Of a stretch of 64,000 nt of DNA, positions 35,194 to 43,519 are shown in pieces. The DNA lies in assembly GCA_002298125.1 (NCBI GenBank), contig DBMJ01000022.1, forward strand, positions 131,172 through 195,171, in the 5' to 3' direction. The notes under the pieces were generated by a model that was not told the DNA's origin, made no database searches, and saw only the letters and a list, made by a program, of their open reading frames with translations. Numbering within the stretch: the first letter of the stretch is position 1; every line of letters starts with the position of its first letter. The position numbers and the translations under genes were made by a program. The DNA is from Clostridium sp. UBA701 (lineage in GTDB: Bacteria; Bacillota; Clostridia; Clostridiales; Clostridiaceae).

Positions 35194-35445
35194 TTATATC
35201 TCTATAATTATTCTCTCTTCTTTGCTCTCTACCTCAATAAGCTTTAAGCCCTTATACCCCTTAAGCTCCTGCAAAAGCCTTTTTACATCCTGCCAATCTA
35301 TGCACTGAAGCATCTCTTGAGCTTTTTTGTTGTTGCCCATTTTAATCCTGCCAAGCACATGCTTATTAAGAACTGCCCTCATACACCAGGAGGGAACGGG
35401 AATTATCATTTCCTTCCCGTTATCATACTGTATATAAACTCTCAT
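35194..35445 (-). CDS. Small protein of unknown function in the ABC/YvlB-like cluster
   Basis: This 83-residue frame starts at ATG 35445 behind GGGGAGAG. It begins MRVYIQYDNGKEMIIPVPSW and ends with an acidic beta-rich stretch. No membrane span or known motif is seen. It is co-directional with the SHOCT-like gene (46 bp upstream) and the ATPase (12 bp downstream), so it probably works with them. Confidence 0.6.
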   Translation of the reverse strand: MRVYIQYDNGKEMIIPVPSWCMRAVLNKHVLGRIKMGNNKKAQEMLQCIDWQDVKRLLQELKGYKGLKLIEVESKEERIIIEI

Positions 35446-35490
35446 AAACTCTCCCCCTGCTCCATCCATTTTTTATATTTATAAGTACAG

Positions 35491-35853
35491 CTAATCGATG
35501 AATATTTCCACCTTTTCTCCATCTTCTGTTTCAATATCTACTATTTTGCCTTCTACGCCCTCCTCGATGCCTCTTAAAATTCCGTTAAGGTCTACGCCCT
35601 CCATAGAGGATCTGCTGCATACCTTATCAAGAGTTCCTTCCATGGTCTTTACAAGCTTCAGTGGAATATTGATATTTACCTTTTCATCTTCGCTTTCAAC
35701 TCTAACTCTAAGCATCTTTTCCTTACGCGGAGCAGCTGTAATAGGTGTAGCCTCCTCATTGCCCTTTAGAGCATCTATTAATTCAACAGCCTTCTCTGAG
35801 GTGAGCTTTCCTTCCTCTACCATCTTTAGTATTCTTGATATATCCTCTTTCAT
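35491..35853 (-). CDS. SHOCT-like / YvlB N-terminal domain protein
   Basis: In this 120-residue protein, the first ~30 residues (DISRILKMVEEGKLTSEKAV, then ELIDAL) are the short helical repeat found at the N-terminus of YvlB/LiaX-like proteins. The rest is a beta-rich region, VRVESEDEKVNINIPLKLV. Such proteins often sit with envelope-stress exporters. It follows the DUF2089 regulator by 34 bp. Confidence 0.65.
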   Translation of the reverse strand: MKEDISRILKMVEEGKLTSEKAVELIDALKGNEEATPITAAPRKEKMLRVRVESEDEKVNINIPLKLVKTMEGTLDKVCSRSSMEGVDLNGILRGIEEGVEGKIVDIETEDGEKVEIFID

Positions 35854-35887
35854 TTTATAACCCCCTTATTTAATTTGGTTTGATATT

Positions 35888-36253
35888 TTAGTTTCCCTTC
35901 ATTAGGTTTAATGCCTGCTCTGGGTCTATCTCTCCTCTTTCTAACATATCTAGTATTTCCTTTGAGTTGCTATAGTCTTTTTTGGGAGCCGTGTACCCAA
36001 GGGCTGCTACAACCTCATCTAGCTTTGCCCTAACCGTGGGATAAGAAATCCCTAATTCCTTTTCTACATCCTTTATATTTCCTCTGCATTTTATAAAGAT
36101 TTCCATAAACCTTAGATGTTCCTCTTCCATATACTCGTATTTTGAAAATTCAAAGGTATTCTCAATTACCGTGCTGCAGCTATCACATCTTAGCTTTATA
36201 ATCTTTAGCTTACTTCCGCATACGGGGCATTTCCTAATTACTCTATATGCCAA
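35888..36253 (-). CDS. DUF2089 zinc-ribbon/HTH protein, probable regulator
   Basis: This ~121-residue protein has an N-terminal four-Cys ribbon (CPVCGSKL, then CDSC). An HTH-like part follows with ISYPTVRAKLDEVVAALGY, and then a short ERGEIDPEQALNLM repeat similar to that of the neighbouring SHOCT-like gene. Family members are predicted DNA-binding proteins. The likely start is a TTG at 36253, 8 bp after GGGAG; a GTG at 36262 overlaps that site and is less likely. Confidence 0.75.
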   Translation of the reverse strand: MAYRVIRKCPVCGSKLKIIKLRCDSCSTVIENTFEFSKYEYMEEEHLRFMEIFIKCRGNIKDVEKELGISYPTVRAKLDEVVAALGYTAPKKDYSNSKEILDMLERGEIDPEQALNLMKGN

Positions 36254-36385
36254 CTTTGTCACTCCCTTCTCTTAATGCTATTATATTCCCCCATATTTAA
36301 AAAATCAATACTAAAATTAAAATAATTTATATTATTAATTTATTAGATTAAAATAATTAATTTATATATTAATTTTATATATTTA

Positions 36386-37177
36386 CTACAGCTTTACCTG
36401 TTCCTTGACAGAGGCGTTTGCTCTAAGCTCTAAATTTTCCATGTACTCAACTCTTTCTATATGGCAGCCCTTGCCTATAGTGATATTTTTACCTCTTACC
36501 ACCTTTGCAGTGGTGTATTCTAGAGAAATAGTATCACCTTCAATGGTTTCGCACCTTAGCTCTCCACGCTGATTAAGCAGGTACTGAAAAAACTTACCAA
36601 ATATAAAGTCTCCACTAAAGCCTTCTCTAATATCTATCTGCTCTCCTCCTATTTCTCTAACATTGCAGCTTCCTCCTATGGAGATTGAAATATTATCTGC
36701 ATTTAATAATCCACCAATAGAAAAGCCTCCCTTGGCTTCAAATTCATCTCCCTCACAGTCTCCTCCAATATTTATGCTTCCGCTTATGCCTATTTTTCCG
36801 CCCTTAACGTTTCCTTCAACCTTAGTAGAACCTGAGATATTGACCTCTCCTGCCCTTAAGTCCTTCTTTATGGTGCTGGAGCCTGAGATCTTAAGCTCCT
36901 CACAGTTAACAAAACCATCCACTTTACAGCTGCCGCTTACTTTTGCCTCAGAAGCTTCTAGATTACCAGTTATGTGAGAGCTGCCGCTAACCTTAAACTC
37001 CTCTGCTGTTATTGACCCATCTATTCTAGAGCTTCCACTGGTTCCAAAATACTGGCACTTTATATCCCCATTTATTTTTCCTGAACCGCTTATCTTTACG
37101 TTATTGTATTCCCCGCCGCTAGAGCTCCCAGAACCAGATATTTTTAAATCTCTTTCGTTTTGATTTACTTCACTCAT
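36386..37177 (-). CDS. Bactofilin-like polymer-forming protein
   Basis: This 263-residue protein has about eight ~20-residue beta-helix repeats with the recurrent pattern (K/N)(V/I)SGSxxIxGxL (for example EFKVSGSSHITGNLEA and ELKISGSSTIKKDL). A longer C-terminal region follows. Bactofilins self-assemble into filaments at the membrane. It follows the YhbD-like regulator by 11 bp, the same neighbourhood as B. subtilis yhbD-yhbE-yhbF, but here one long protein is present. Confidence 0.8.
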   Translation of the reverse strand: MSEVNQNERDLKISGSGSSSGGEYNNVKISGSGKINGDIKCQYFGTSGSSRIDGSITAEEFKVSGSSHITGNLEASEAKVSGSCKVDGFVNCEELKISGSSTIKKDLRAGEVNISGSTKVEGNVKGGKIGISGSINIGGDCEGDEFEAKGGFSIGGLLNADNISISIGGSCNVREIGGEQIDIREGFSGDFIFGKFFQYLLNQRGELRCETIEGDTISLEYTTAKVVRGKNITIGKGCHIERVEYMENLELRANASVKEQVKL

Positions 37178-37188
37178 AATGCTACCTC

Positions 37189-37824
37189 CTAGTCATTTTT
37201 CTGAAGCTTAACCTTAAGCTCCTCTATTTCCTTATTTACCTTCAATCTATATACAAGCTTTGCAGTGGTATCAGTGTAAAGCTCTGTTCCAGCTGGTGTT
37301 ACTATCCATAAACCCATTCCATACTTTCTTAGGAGCACTGCCTCCCAGGTTTTATCCTGTTGTTTGTCGTAGCACTTTTCAAGTACCTCTAAAAGAGAAA
37401 TTCCCTCCTCTAAGGTTACCTTATCCGTACTAACAAGCTTTTCAAGCAAGGTTATAAAAAGTATATCCTTAAACTCATAGGTTTCCTTTTTACCCTTGAT
37501 ATTTTCATATAAAGTTCTTCCAGCCTTTGTAACAATGTTGCTTTGTTCTAGCTCCTCTGAACTGTAGTCTACCTTTATAAGAGCCGGAGAAAACATTTCT
37601 GCCAAGTCATCTAGTGATAAATCCTCCTTCATATCTATAATCTTATGGATTCTCTCTAGTATTTTTTCTCTTGGGAAGTAGGTTTCCTGCCCCGTAAAGG
37701 ATGCTTTCTTAATAAACCAAGCCTCTGGTATAAGGCTTTTTCTCTTCCATCTGTAAAGCTGACCATAGGATATTCCCGTCTGCTCTAATATTTCTTTTTT
37801 TGAAATAAGATTGTTTTCTTCCAT
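37189..37824 (-). CDS. YhbD-like (DUF4004) MerR-type regulator
   Basis: This 211-residue protein's N-terminal winged helix has a MerR-like pattern, SKKEILEQTGISYGQLYRWK, followed by LIPEAWFIKK. The rest is helical with no known ligand motif. The start is the ATG at 37824, 7 bp after AGGAGGT, not the GTG nine bases earlier. It probably controls the bactofilin-like gene and itself, because a palindrome lies just upstream. Confidence 0.75.
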   Translation of the reverse strand: MEENNLISKKEILEQTGISYGQLYRWKRKSLIPEAWFIKKASFTGQETYFPREKILERIHKIIDMKEDLSLDDLAEMFSPALIKVDYSSEELEQSNIVTKAGRTLYENIKGKKETYEFKDILFITLLEKLVSTDKVTLEEGISLLEVLEKCYDKQQDKTWEAVLLRKYGMGLWIVTPAGTELYTDTTAKLVYRLKVNKEIEELKVKLQKND

Positions 37825-37841
37825 TTTTATCACCTCCTAAC

Positions 37842-37863
37842 AACAATGTAACATAACATTGTT
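37842..37863. promoter_or_regulatory. Palindromic operator upstream of the yhbD-like gene
   Basis: AACAATG and CATTGTT flank TAACATAA, an inverted repeat with 7-bp arms. On the minus strand it lies between TTTACA and a weak TACATT spaced 17 bp, the place where MerR-type proteins bind. The next gene encodes a MerR-like protein. Confidence 0.5.
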
Positions 37864-37974
37864 ACGCTGTAAATAGTTTAGTGAAAATATTTTTAATATA
37901 TAACAATTTCTAGAGGGATTTTACATATATTTGTAGAAATGTATATATGTAAATACATTTTAGGAGGTGAAGCC

Positions 37975-38409
37975 TTGAATATATCAAGTTTAAAGGATAA
38001 GTCAAAAATATTAATTTTTTCTATAGTTTTTATTTTGCTGCCAATTGGACTTTATTTAAGCTTCCAAATTTCTAAGGCTGTCAATATTACTACCAGCCCT
38101 ATGGTAGTGGTAGATAAAAATGATGTAGAGGAGATAGCCTCCTTAAAAAAACATCAGCATGACTTTATGGCAAAGTCTCAGGAGGGTGATAAGTTATACT
38201 TGGAAAGATATTTCTATTTACCGGGTGATAATTATTACTTTGAGAGATTTGACATCTCAAAAGATAAATATGATTCCCTGCAGGCAGGGGAGTACTACTG
38301 CTTTAAGCTAGGACTTTATGATTATAAGGCTGCACTTTTAGGAAAGTCTACAAGCTCTGATAATAATGGTGAGATTGTTGGAAGAATAAAGGATTTTTAC
38401 AAGAATTAA
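37975..38409 (+). CDS. Single-span membrane protein, unknown function
   Basis: This 144-residue protein starts with TTG at 37975, six bases after AGGAGGT; the ATG further upstream would place the ribosome site inside the gene. One N-terminal span (ILIFSIVFILLPIGLYLSF) leads to an extracytoplasmic domain ending in GEYYCFKLGLYDYKAALLG. No family is recognised. It is monocistronic, between two divergent or convergent operons. Confidence 0.6.
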   Translation: MNISSLKDKSKILIFSIVFILLPIGLYLSFQISKAVNITTSPMVVVDKNDVEEIASLKKHQHDFMAKSQEGDKLYLERYFYLPGDNYYFERFDISKDKYDSLQAGEYYCFKLGLYDYKAALLGKSTSSDNNGEIVGRIKDFYKN

Positions 38410-38417
38410 ATAGTAAA

Positions 38418-38450
38418 TAAAAAAACTCAGATTTTAGTCTGAGTTTTTCA
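38418..38450. terminator. Bidirectional terminator
   Basis: AAAAACTCAGA and TCTGAGTTTTT pair around TTTTAG with an A-run on one side and a T-run on the other. It separates the convergent hypothetical gene and rpsR. Confidence 0.8.
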
Positions 38451-38454
38451 TATA

Positions 38455-38727
38455 CTATTCTGTTGTGAATGGTAGTAAAGCTATGTTTCTGGATCTCTTT
38501 ATAGCTTCAGTTAATTCTCTTTGGTGCTTAGCACAGTTACCGGAAATTCTTCTTGGAAGAATCTTTCCTCTTTCAGTAACGTACTTTCTTAATTTATTTA
38601 TATCTTTGTAGTCAATTTCCTTGGACTTATCCATGCAGAAAGAACATACTTTTTTCTTAGCTCTTCTCATCTTTCCGCCTCTTCTAGCGTCTTTGGAATC
38701 TCTTACATCTTTACCGTCTCTGTTCAT
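38455..38727 (-). CDS. rpsR: 30S ribosomal protein S18
   Basis: This 90-residue protein has a basic N-terminus, then KKVCSFCMDK, DYKDINKLRKYVTERGKILP and RRISGNCAKHQRELTEAIKR. Four Cys/His-type ligands (CxxC, Cys-x2-His) suggest the zinc-binding form of S18. It is the last gene of rpsF-ssb-rpsR. Confidence 0.97.
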   Translation of the reverse strand: MNRDGKDVRDSKDARRGGKMRRAKKKVCSFCMDKSKEIDYKDINKLRKYVTERGKILPRRISGNCAKHQRELTEAIKRSRNIALLPFTTE

Positions 38728-38750
38728 GCCTTTCCCTCCTTACCTTAGAA

Positions 38751-39188
38751 CTAGAATGGGATATCTCCATCATCTACAGGAGTAATATCCGTCTCAAAGC
38801 CCGCTTCATTAAAGCCGCCTTGGTTAAAATAGTCATTATTAGAATTAGACGATGGTCTGTCTGTGTTTCCATTTCCCTTGTCTAGGAATTGGAATTCATC
38901 AGCAACTACTTCAGTTACATACCTTTTGGTACCATCTTTAGCTTCATAGGAACGTGTCTGTATTCTTCCGGCTATACCCACAAGCTTTCCCTTGCTCATA
39001 TAGTTTGCAGCAACTTCTGCAGGCTTACCCCATACTACTATAGGTATAAAATCTGCTTCTCTAGGTCTATCCTTAGTAACACGTCTATCTACTGCTAAAG
39101 TAAAGGTGGCCACAGCAGTCCCTGTACCAGCAGTAAATTTTAATTCAGGGTCTTTGGTTAGTCTGCCAATTAAAACAACTTTATTCAA
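38751..39188 (-). CDS. ssb: Single-stranded DNA-binding protein
   Basis: This ~145-residue protein has an OB fold with NKVVLIGRLTKDPEL, FTLAVDR, ADFIPIVVWGKPAE, GKLVGIAGRIQTR and EFQFLD. A disordered Asn/Gly-rich linker ends in the acidic tail DDGDIPF that recruits partners. I prefer the TTG at 39188 as start, 8 bp after AGGTGG; upstream GTG codons overlap the ribosome site. Confidence 0.95.
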   Translation of the reverse strand: MNKVVLIGRLTKDPELKFTAGTGTAVATFTLAVDRRVTKDRPREADFIPIVVWGKPAEVAANYMSKGKLVGIAGRIQTRSYEAKDGTKRYVTEVVADEFQFLDKGNGNTDRPSSNSNNDYFNQGGFNEAGFETDITPVDDGDIPF

Positions 39189-39201
39189 TTGCAACACCAC
39201 C

Positions 39202-39489
39202 TTATTTTTCTAAATTAACTATCAAGTGTCTTATGATACTGTCAGAAATTCTGAATACTCTGTCTAATTCTTTTGGTAATTCGGAATCAGCACTGAAATT
39301 AATAAGTACATAGCTTCCTTCGTTAACCTTTTTAATTTCATAAGCAAGCTTTCTCTTGCCCCAGAAATCTACATTGTCAACTACTCCACCACCATTTTCA
39401 ATAACACCCTTAAACTTTTCAACAGTTGTTTTAACAGCTTCTTCGTCTAATGATGGGTGAATTATGAATAAGGTTTCATACTTTCTCAT
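39202..39489 (-). CDS. rpsF: 30S ribosomal protein S6
   Basis: This 95-residue protein begins MRKYETLFIIHPSLDEEAV and contains DFWGKRKLAYEI and ISDSIIRHLIV, as expected for S6. It is the first gene of rpsF-ssb-rpsR, with a GGAGGAGGTG ribosome site and a structured leader. Confidence 0.97.
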   Translation of the reverse strand: MRKYETLFIIHPSLDEEAVKTTVEKFKGVIENGGGVVDNVDFWGKRKLAYEIKKVNEGSYVLINFSADSELPKELDRVFRISDSIIRHLIVNLEK

Positions 39490-39504
39490 TAGGTTTCACC
39501 TCCT

Positions 39505-39541
39505 CCCCCCGGACTAACGGCTGTAATATTTACAGCAGGGA
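39505..39541 (-). promoter_or_regulatory. Possible S6:S18 autoregulatory leader
   Basis: A GCTGTAAATATTACAGC hairpin is followed by CCGTTAGTCCGG directly before the rpsF ribosome site. S6 and S18 are known to bind CCG-containing leaders of this operon in other bacteria. The exact fold was not checked. Confidence 0.4.
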
Positions 39542-39589
39542 TTACAAATAATTATTGTACTAGATTTTGGCTAAAAAAGCAAGTTTTTT

Positions 39590-39805
39590 TTATTCACTCT
39601 TTTCATTTTCTTCTGCAAGGTTTTCAAATATTACTTTTTTAACATCCTTTTCAAACCTTACTCTATCTATCATCACTATTCTTTTGCATTCACAGCATCT
39701 TATCTTAATGTCTGCTCCCACCCTAATAATCTCCCACTGCTTACTGCCGCAGGGGTGAGTTTTTTTAAGCTCTACAATGTCACCTATATGTAATACTCTT
39801 GGCAT
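39590..39805 (-). CDS. DUF951 family protein
   Basis: This 71-residue protein contains LHIGDIVELKKTHPCGS, WEIIRVGADIKIRC and CKRIVMIDRVRFEK, the conserved DUF951 pattern. It is commonly found next to mscS-type and rpsF genes in Firmicutes. Its function is unknown. It lies 2 bp downstream of the mscS gene. Confidence 0.9.
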   Translation of the reverse strand: MPRVLHIGDIVELKKTHPCGSKQWEIIRVGADIKIRCCECKRIVMIDRVRFEKDVKKVIFENLAEENEKSE

Positions 39806-39807
39806 AA

Positions 39808-40677
39808 CTAAACCTCCTTAAGCAGCTTTATTTTAGCTCTTGACATTTCTATTCTCTCTTTTGCTAAGGCATTTAACATTTGCTTTCTTAGCTTCATTTC
39901 ACAGTCCCATTGTGTCATGCTCTTTGCTCGTCCTATGACTCTTATGGTAACCCCATTTTCCTTTAATGCAGTAACCCCCACTACCCTTGGACCATCTACT
40001 AGGTTGGGCTCCTCTGCCTTAAATTTCACACACACCTCTTCTAGTATAGCCATAGCATTCTCTACATCTTCCTCAGGAGCTATATCTACGTCCACCAAAA
40101 TCCTCATGTCTCCCTTTGAGTGATTAGTAACCTTAGTAATTAAGCCATTTGGTATGATGTGCAGATCTCCATTGAAATCTCTTATTTTAGTAACCCTAAG
40201 CTCCACACTCTCTACAGTACCTGCCTTGTCCTCTAGATTTATATAGTCTCCCACGCTAAATTGATCTTCAAATAAAATAAAGAATCCATTAATTACATCT
40301 TTAACTAGGCTCTGAGTTCCAAAGCCTATGGCAACGCCGCCTATTCCTGCTATTGTTAAGGTTATCCCTCCAAAGAGCACTGTTAATATTCCAGTTACTC
40401 CAAAGAAGTACACTGTATATCTTAGAATACTTTTAAGCACTGCTCTTAGTGTTCTAGACTTTTTCTCATCTATGTTAAAGCCTATTTTTCTTTTAGTAGA
40501 GGTTGTTCTATCAATTATTTTGCCTCCAATTTTAATACAAAGATACATAAACAGTATAATAGCCCCAATTTGTATGGTGCTACTTAATAGCTTTCCCACA
40601 TTGATGTTTAAATCACCAATGCCAATTCCTCCATTTAACAAATCCAGATTGTACTTAAAGATTGGTGTATCCTGCAT
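39808..40677 (-). CDS. MscS-family mechanosensitive channel
   Basis: This 289-residue protein has three membrane spans in the first ~140 residues. The third carries the pore pattern GIGGVAIGFGTQSLVKDVINGFFI, split here as GIGGVAIGFGTQSL and VKDVINGFFIL. The beta domain has FSVGDYINLEDKAGTVE and HIIPNGLI. It releases osmolytes at hypo-osmotic shock. It has no extra domains. Confidence 0.93.
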   Translation of the reverse strand: MQDTPIFKYNLDLLNGGIGIGDLNINVGKLLSSTIQIGAIILFMYLCIKIGGKIIDRTTSTKRKIGFNIDEKKSRTLRAVLKSILRYTVYFFGVTGILTVLFGGITLTIAGIGGVAIGFGTQSLVKDVINGFFILFEDQFSVGDYINLEDKAGTVESVELRVTKIRDFNGDLHIIPNGLITKVTNHSKGDMRILVDVDIAPEEDVENAMAILEEVCVKFKAEEPNLVDGPRVVGVTALKENGVTIRVIGRAKSMTQWDCEMKLRKQMLNALAKERIEMSRAKIKLLKEV

Positions 40678-40699
40678 AATACCCTTTCCCTTCTTATAT

Positions 40700-40966
40700 T
40701 TAATTTACTAACTTATCAATTTTAATCTCGCAGTAACCTTCCTCATTCTTAACATATACGCCCTTTACTTCCAGCTTTCCTTCTTCAATGATATCAATTA
40801 TTCTCTCATACTCCTCCTGCTGAAACCTTAAGCTTATGCCGCAGCTTCTATTTATATGAGAGGGCGTAGGCATTACTGTAATCCTTATATTTTCTTTTCG
40901 AAGCATACTCTCTGCTTTAATTGCTCCTTGTGTATTATAAAAAGTTGCTATATAGTATTTTGCCAT
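40700..40966 (-). CDS. DUF3343 protein (putative Se/S carrier-like)
   Basis: This 88-residue protein starts at ATG 40966 behind AAAGGAG. It contains YYIATFYNTQGAIKAESMLR, then TPSHINRSCGISLRF with a conserved Cys, typical of DUF3343. It lies directly after yedF, the usual neighbour, and may take part in sulfur or selenium transfer; this is from context. Confidence 0.8.
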   Translation of the reverse strand: MAKYYIATFYNTQGAIKAESMLRKENIRITVMPTPSHINRSCGISLRFQQEEYERIIDIIEEGKLEVKGVYVKNEEGYCEIKIDKLVN

Positions 40967-40986
40967 AACTTTATCTCCTTTGTAAC

Positions 40987-41012
40987 AAAAAAATGAGCAG
41001 AGCTCATTTTTT
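40987..41012 (-). terminator. Terminator after yedF
   Basis: AAAAAATGAGC and GCTCATTTTTT pair around a TCT loop with a T-run, 5 bp after the yedF stop on the minus strand. DUF3343 would need read-through or a promoter of its own. Confidence 0.75.
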
Positions 41013-41016
41013 ATCA

Positions 41017-41595
41017 CTACAGTTTGAGGACTTTATCTGCCTCGTTTATTTTTTCGATGATAGTATACATATTGGTAATTTCACCTAGTGCAAGCTTATC
41101 CTTTACCTTGTAATAGTCCAAACAGGTTCCGCAGCTTGCAATGTATACCCCTTTTTGCTGAAGTGTCTTTAAGCTCTCTAGTACTGGTGAATCCTGAATA
41201 GTAAGTTTTATTCCGCTATTTAGAAACAATAGGGTATCTGGAAGCACGTTGCTTTCTGTAAGTGCATACATAAAGCTTTTCATTAGAACATCTCCTAATT
41301 CCTCTGCTCCTCCTCCTAGCTTGTCACTGCCTACCACCATAGTATATTTGCCCTTTGAAGCATTAATGTTATCTTTAGTTGAATTATTTTTTACAACCTT
41401 TATTTCATAGAGCTCATTTTTCATCTCTACAGTAAAACTATAACCACTATTTTCTGCAAATCTACTTATATTATTCTTTGCCACCTCATTATCCACTATT
41501 ATTGTGGCCTCTCCACCCTCTATGCTGTCAAAATACTTTTTAGTATTAATTACTGGCTGTGGGCAGCTTAATCCCTTACAATCGATTGTATGCAT
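41017..41595 (-). CDS. yedF: YedF, sulfurtransferase-like selenium metabolism protein
   Basis: This 192-residue protein has an N-terminal TusA-like domain with DCKGLSCPQPVI (Cys-Pro motif). The C-terminal ~110 residues are a DsrE-like fold with SCGTCLDYYKV. The start is ATG 41595 behind AAGGGGG. Family members are tied to selenium metabolism by gene neighbourhood; direct biochemistry is limited. Confidence 0.88.
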   Translation of the reverse strand: MHTIDCKGLSCPQPVINTKKYFDSIEGGEATIIVDNEVAKNNISRFAENSGYSFTVEMKNELYEIKVVKNNSTKDNINASKGKYTMVVGSDKLGGGAEELGDVLMKSFMYALTESNVLPDTLLFLNSGIKLTIQDSPVLESLKTLQQKGVYIASCGTCLDYYKVKDKLALGEITNMYTIIEKINEADKVLKL

Positions 41596-41741
41596 GCTTA
41601 TACCCCCTTGGATAAATATATTAATTTTCATATTTCTATACAATTTTGGCACTATAGTTTATAATACTATTATATCTCTATAGGCTATTGATACCAAGCC
41701 TAGACTTATTATATCAAAGCGAGAGTGATGATACTACAAAT

Positions 41742-42389
41742 ATGATTAATTTTATGATAATTTTAAAATCTATAGTCATTGGTTTCTTTACTGGTTTTGT
41801 TATGGCTATTCCCATTGGACCTTCAGGCATAGAATCTGTAAGGCAAACCCTTTCAAAGGGCTTTAAGGCAGGCTTTAAAGTATCCCTAGGTGCTGTCGCC
41901 GCTGATGTAACATATTTTTTACTCATAAGTGAAGGGTTGGCTAATCTACTTACAGCTCATAAGAGCACTGAAGGTATTTTTTGGATAATTGCTGGATTAA
42001 TTCTTTGCTTTATTGGCTATTATTCTAATAGGAAAAGAACTAGTACCTGCCATTATAATGCAGAGTCAAGCAAGAGAAGATCCGCTCCATTTTTAATGGG
42101 CTTTATAATAACCTTTACTAACCCACTTTCTCTTTCTTTCTGGTTGACGCTGAGTGGTACTGTGTTATCAGCCTGGAGAAGCTTTAGCAGCTTTATATAT
42201 TACTGTTTTGTACTTTCTCTTTTTATGGGAATGATCACCTGGTTTTTCGCACTAAATTTAATGGCTTATAAGGGAGTAAAGCTCCTTAATACAGATAAGT
42301 CTAGTAAGACCTCAAAAATGATGAATATACTCATCTTCATTATTGGTCTTGGTTTTGTGATTTTTGGTTTTGTTAAGTTATTTATTTAA
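41742..42389 (+). CDS. LysE/RhtB-family exporter
   Basis: This ~215-residue protein has six hydrophobic segments. It begins FTGFVMAIPIGPSGIESVRQ, the LysE-family N-terminal signature, and has FITFTNPLSLSFWLTLSG in the middle. It is probably an amino-acid or small-metabolite efflux protein. The start is uncertain: ATG at 41742 and 41754 are both possible, and no strong ribosome site is visible; an upstream TTG at 41688 would add 18 residues. Confidence 0.85.
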   Translation: MINFMIILKSIVIGFFTGFVMAIPIGPSGIESVRQTLSKGFKAGFKVSLGAVAADVTYFLLISEGLANLLTAHKSTEGIFWIIAGLILCFIGYYSNRKRTSTCHYNAESSKRRSAPFLMGFIITFTNPLSLSFWLTLSGTVLSAWRSFSSFIYYCFVLSLFMGMITWFFALNLMAYKGVKLLNTDKSSKTSKMMNILIFIIGLGFVIFGFVKLFI

Positions 42390-42412
42390 ATATTTTTATA
42401 ATTAGGGGTGAT

Positions 42413-43468
42413 ATGGTGGATAATGCTCTTAAAAAAGTTGACAGACTGGTTTTGTTTTTTGTTATTTATACCCTTATTTTCTTTATCTTCTTTGGAACTA
42501 TAGGTTATACTCTTCCCTTTGTTTTAGCTATACTATTTGCCTATATTCTCCAAAAGCCCACTCGTTATTTAATTACTAAGTGTAAGTTTAAGAATTCTTG
42601 GGCATCTCTTTTAACTACTATTTTATTTTTTGCTATTATTATAACTCCTCTTACCTTTGGCATAAGCAGTATTATAAATGAGCTTATAGCTCTAGGCAAA
42701 TCAGCTTCTGATTATGTTACAGGTAATTCAGACAAGTTTGCCAATTGGTATAAGGACATTGATCTTTACTATAAGAACTTAGACCCAAACATAACAAGTG
42801 CCATTGAAAGCAGCTTGGCAAGTCTTCCAGCAAAGCTTTCTAGCTTAGCAGTTTTAGTTACTAGCAAAACTGTAACTATTCTACTTAATTTTATTATGTC
42901 TTTGCCCTACTTAATGATGCTTGTTCTATTCACTCTTATGTCTACATACTTCTTTACAAAGGACATGAGCTCTGCAAAAAACAAAATATTATCTACCTTC
43001 AAAGGCAGTAATTTATCAGGAGTAATTGGTATCTTTAATGAAGGTAAAAAAATGCTGCTAAATTATTCCCTTTCCTATCTGCTTATAATTTTTATTACCT
43101 TTATAGAGACCTTAATCGCCTTTTCAATCTTTGGGGTAAAATACTCCTTAGTACTGAGTGTACTTTGTGGTATTTTTGATATTTTACCTGTTCTTGGAAT
43201 AGGGACAATTTATATACCGCTTGCAGGAATTTATTTATTAAGTGGAAATTATTTTACAGCCATAGGCTTAATTATTTGCTACGTAGCTGTGACCATTATA
43301 CGAAACATCATTGAGCCTAAGCTCGTCTCCTCCACCTTAGGCCTACACCCTGTAGCCATTCTGGCAGCTCTATTTATTGGTCTTAAGGCTGCAGGCTTTA
43401 CCGGAATGTTGTATTGTGTATTTTTGGTAGTATTTTATAATGTATTGAAAAAAGTTGATGTTTTATAG
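42413..43468 (+). CDS. ytvI: YtvI-like sporulation membrane protein (AI-2E family)
   Basis: This 351-residue protein has about seven spans in the AI-2E/PerM family layout. A pair of N-terminal helices contains FVLAILFAYILQKP, and late conserved segments include GIFDILPVLGIGTIYIPL and LVSSTLGLHPVAILAALF. In spore formers this branch is annotated YtvI. The transported substrate is not known. It precedes the yyaC gene. Confidence 0.85.
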   Translation: MVDNALKKVDRLVLFFVIYTLIFFIFFGTIGYTLPFVLAILFAYILQKPTRYLITKCKFKNSWASLLTTILFFAIIITPLTFGISSIINELIALGKSASDYVTGNSDKFANWYKDIDLYYKNLDPNITSAIESSLASLPAKLSSLAVLVTSKTVTILLNFIMSLPYLMMLVLFTLMSTYFFTKDMSSAKNKILSTFKGSNLSGVIGIFNEGKKMLLNYSLSYLLIIFITFIETLIAFSIFGVKYSLVLSVLCGIFDILPVLGIGTIYIPLAGIYLLSGNYFTAIGLIICYVAVTIIRNIIEPKLVSSTLGLHPVAILAALFIGLKAAGFTGMLYCVFLVVFYNVLKKVDVL

Positions 43469-43471
43469 TAT

Positions 43472-43514
43472 AACAACCTCCTTTTATGGTTAAACTTTCT
43501 AAAAGGAGGTTGTT
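43472..43514 (+). terminator. 15-bp hairpin that contains the yyaC Shine-Dalgarno
   Basis: AACAACCTCCTTTTA (43472-43486) and TAAAAGGAGGTTGTT (43500-43514) are perfectly complementary with a 13-nt loop, followed by TTATTATG. It would terminate ytvI transcripts and, if read through, mask the ribosome site of yyaC. The yyaC start is at 43520. Confidence 0.75.
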
Positions 43515-43519
43515 TTATT

